A DNA stretch of 6,007 bases from Tagaea sp. (GTDB lineage: Bacteria; Pseudomonadota; Alphaproteobacteria; CACIAM-22H2), in contig JAMNXK010000148.1 in the NCBI GenBank assembly GCA_023653245.1, positions 1 through 6,007 of the forward strand, in the 5' to 3' direction. Position numbers and translations under genes: made by a program. Under the pieces are notes generated by a model that searched no databases, was not told the origin of the DNA, and saw nothing but the letters and a program-made list of their open reading frames with translations. Numbering within the stretch: the stretch's first letter is position 1; each line of letters starts with the position of its first letter. Below, piece by piece: positions 4,038-6,007 of this stretch.

Positions 4038-5954
4038 ATGACCGATTACGCCGCCATCCATGCGCGCTCGCGCAAAGATCCCGAAGGCTTCTGGGGCGAG
4101 ATCGCCCAGGGCATCGACTGGACCCGCAAATGGGATCGGGTGCTCGATTCGGCCAAGGCGCCGCTCTATCGCTGGTTCGCGGGCGGCGAGCTCAACACGT
4201 GCTGGAACGCGATCGACCGCCACGTCGCCGCCGGTCGCGGCGGCCAGGCGGCGGTGATCTACGACAGCCCCGTCACCAACACGATCCGCACCCTGACCTA
4301 CGCCGAGATGAAAACCCGCGTGGCGTCGGTCGCCGGCGCGCTCGCGGCCAAGGGCGTGGCCAAGGGCGATCGGGTGATCGTCTATATGCCGATGATCCCC
4401 GAAGCGCTGATCGCCATGCTCGCTTGCGCAAGGCTGGGCGCCGTCCACTCCGTGGTGTTCGGCGGTTTCGCGGCCAACGAATTGGCCGTGCGCATCGACG
4501 ATTGCACGCCCAAGGCGATCGTCAGCGCCTCGTGCGGAATCGAAGGGGCGAAGACCGTGCCCTACAAGCCGCTGCTCGACGGCGCCATCGCCATCGCGCG
4601 CCACAAGCCCGCCGCGTGCTTGATCTTCCAGCGCCCGCAATTGACCTGCGATCTGGTCGCCGGCCGCGATCACGACTGGGCCGAAGCCGAAGCCGCCGCC
4701 CAACCCGCCGATTGCGTGCCCGTGGCCGCGACCGATCCGCTTTATATCCTCTACACCTCCGGCACCACCGGCCAGCCCAAAGGCGTGGTGCGCGACAATG
4801 GCGGCCACGCCGTGGCGCTGAACTATTCGATGAAGGCGATCTACGACACCGATACCAGCGAGGTGTTCTGGGCCGCGTCGGATGTGGGCTGGGTCGTCGG
4901 CCATTCTTACATCTGCTACGGCCCGCTGCTGCGCGGCTGCACGACCATCCTGTTCGAGGGCAAGCCCGTGGGCACGCCCGACGCGGGCGTGTATTGGCGC
5001 GTGATCCAGCAGCACAAGGTGAAGACCTTGTTCACGGCGCCGACGGCGTTCCGCGCCATCCGCAAGGAAGATCCCGACGCGGCGCTGATGGGCAAATACG
5101 ATCTGTCGAACTTCAAGTATCTGTTCCTGGCCGGCGAGCGCTGCGATCCGCCGACGCTCGAATGGGCGATCGACAAGCTCAAGCGCCCGACCGTGGACCA
5201 TTGGTGGCAGACCGAAACCGGCTGGGCGATCTGCGCCAACCCGCTCGGGCTCGAAGTCTTCCCCGTGAAGCCCGGCTCGCCGACCAAAGCGATGCCCGGC
5301 TGGGACGTGGCCGTGCTCGGCCCCGACGGGCATCCGATGCAAACGGGCGAGATCGGCGCGCTGGTCGGGAAACTCCCGCTGCCGCCGGGCACGTTCCCGA
5401 CCTTGTGGAACGCCGAGAAACGCTATTTCGACGGCTATCTCGCCGAGTATCCCGGCTACTACAAAACCGGCGACGCCGGTTATGTCGACGCGGACGGCTA
5501 TGTCTATGTGATGACGCGGGTGGACGACGTGATCAACGTCGCCGGCCATCGCCTGTCGACGGGCCAGATGGAAGAGGTGCTCGCCGGGCACCGCGACGTC
5601 GCCGAATGCGCGGTGATCGGTGCCGCCGACGAGCTGAAGGGCCAAGTGCCGCTGGGATTCGTGGTGCTCAAATCCGGCGTCAACCGCCCCGAGACCGAGA
5701 TCGTGAAAGAGATCGTGGCCCTGGTCCGCGACAAGATCGGGCCCGTCGCCGCGTTCAAACAGGCCGTGGTGGTCAAGCGTTTGCCCAAGACGCGCTCGGG
5801 CAAGATCCTGCGCGGCACGATGCAGAAGATCGCCGACAGCCAAGCCTACAAACAGCCCGCGACGATCGACGATCCGACGGTCTTGGGCGAAATCCTGGAC
5901 TCGCTCAAACCGCTCGGCTACGCCAAGGACGCTTCGCCCTTGGGGACTTTGTGA
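4038..5954 (+). CDS. prpE: Propionyl-CoA synthetase (propionate--CoA ligase, AMP-forming)
   Basis: A 638-residue enzyme, close to the roughly 630 residues of known PrpE. It converts propionate, ATP and CoA to propionyl-CoA, AMP and pyrophosphate in the cytoplasm. The P-loop YTSGTTGQPKG (239-249) is followed directly by VVRDNGGH (250-257), a hallmark that separates PrpE from ordinary acetyl-CoA synthetases. Other motifs are WWQTETGW (389-396), YYKTGDAG (474-481), RVDDVINVAGHRLSTG (494-509) and the C-terminal catalytic lysine K589 in PKTRSGKILRG. The N-terminus (DPEGFWGEIAQGIDW) is the usual ACS-type cap. The ATG at 4038 gives the canonical N-terminus; a G-rich run ending in GGGAG lies very close to it. 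The PKTRSGK motif is the site where this family is switched off by reversible lysine acetylation in other bacteria. No prpBCD or methylmalonyl-CoA pathway genes are in view. An acetate or other short-chain preference cannot be excluded. Confidence 0.93.
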   Translation: MTDYAAIHARSRKDPEGFWGEIAQGIDWTRKWDRVLDSAKAPLYRWFAGGELNTCWNAIDRHVAAGRGGQAAVIYDSPVTNTIRTLTYAEMKTRVASVAGALAAKGVAKGDRVIVYMPMIPEALIAMLACARLGAVHSVVFGGFAANELAVRIDDCTPKAIVSASCGIEGAKTVPYKPLLDGAIAIARHKPAACLIFQRPQLTCDLVAGRDHDWAEAEAAAQPADCVPVAATDPLYILYTSGTTGQPKGVVRDNGGHAVALNYSMKAIYDTDTSEVFWAASDVGWVVGHSYICYGPLLRGCTTILFEGKPVGTPDAGVYWRVIQQHKVKTLFTAPTAFRAIRKEDPDAALMGKYDLSNFKYLFLAGERCDPPTLEWAIDKLKRPTVDHWWQTETGWAICANPLGLEVFPVKPGSPTKAMPGWDVAVLGPDGHPMQTGEIGALVGKLPLPPGTFPTLWNAEKRYFDGYLAEYPGYYKTGDAGYVDADGYVYVMTRVDDVINVAGHRLSTGQMEEVLAGHRDVAECAVIGAADELKGQVPLGFVVLKSGVNRPETEIVKEIVALVRDKIGPVAAFKQAVVVKRLPKTRSGKILRGTMQKIADSQAYKQPATIDDPTVLGEILDSLKPLGYAKDASPLGTL

Positions 5955-5958
5955 GACG

Positions 5959-6007
5959 ATGAACGAACTCAAGAATAAGATCGCGCTTGTCACCGGCGGG
6001 GCCAACG
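5959..6007 (+). CDS. Short-chain dehydrogenase/reductase, N-terminal fragment (cut by window edge)
   Basis: Only the first 16 codons are present: MNELKNKIALVTGGAN. The K-x-A-L-V-T-G-G-x pattern is the first beta strand and start of the TGxxxGxG nucleotide-binding loop of classical SDR enzymes, which use NAD(H) or NADP(H). The start lies 4 nt after the prpE stop, so it is very probably in the same operon. The substrate cannot be inferred from this fragment; a role in short-chain acyl or hydroxyacyl metabolism would fit the context but is speculation. Confidence 0.8.
   Translation, partial: MNELKNKIALVTGGAN

Noticed and set aside
1595..4039. An 814-codon open frame on the minus strand overlapping the ligase and CNBD genes
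   Set aside because: Its translation is Arg/Ala/Gly-rich with no family resemblance. It is the off-frame shadow of the ligase gene at high GC.
3827..5962. A 711-codon open frame on the plus strand over prpE
   Set aside because: Arg-rich, low-complexity translation in another frame of prpE, which itself has all family motifs.
3963..6005. A 680-codon antisense open frame opposite prpE
   Set aside because: Composition typical of antisense shadows in GC-rich DNA (His/Gly/Ala/Arg-rich) and no recognisable domain.

Overview
The window is GC-rich, with dense coding and the codon bias of an alphaproteobacterium. The pair of short DUF465/YdcH-family proteins, the TIGR02444-type protein and the two AMP-forming acyl-CoA ligases suggest a Rhodospirillales-like organism. 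This placement rests on protein resemblance recalled from memory, not on a search.

Left part (1-960). A DUF465/YdcH-like gene runs off the left edge on the minus strand. Its start codon lies back to back with the start of a plus-strand TIGR02444/DUF2390-family gene (108-626). A second, complete DUF465/YdcH-like gene (734-898) follows on the plus strand and ends in a clear intrinsic terminator (928-957).

Middle (978-1709). A compact type II toxin-antitoxin module: promoter, overlapping inverted-repeat operator, an AbrB-fold VapB antitoxin (1035-1298) and a PIN-domain VapC toxin (GTG start, 1302-1709). Its toxin gene converges on the next operon with only 7 bp between stop codons.

Right part (1717-6007). 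Two acyl-CoA ligase transcription units diverge from a 101-bp intergenic region. Leftward is a fatty-acyl-CoA synthetase-like ligase (2239-3936) with an unusual lysine/arginine-rich N-terminal tail. It is followed 6 bp later by a small cyclic-nucleotide-binding-domain protein without a DNA-binding domain (1717-2232). Rightward is propionyl-CoA synthetase PrpE (4038-5954), followed 4 bp later by the first 16 codons of a short-chain dehydrogenase/reductase (5959-6007).

The right half therefore looks like a carboxylic-acid activation locus, in which short-chain and longer-chain acids are converted to CoA thioesters. A possible cyclic-nucleotide sensor is co-transcribed with one ligase. I see no RNA genes, CRISPR arrays, insertion sequences or prophage genes. 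Nothing in the window is convincingly a new biological system. The most unusual items are the ligase-CNBD operon, the basic repeat-bearing tail of the ligase, and the back-to-back starts near the left edge.
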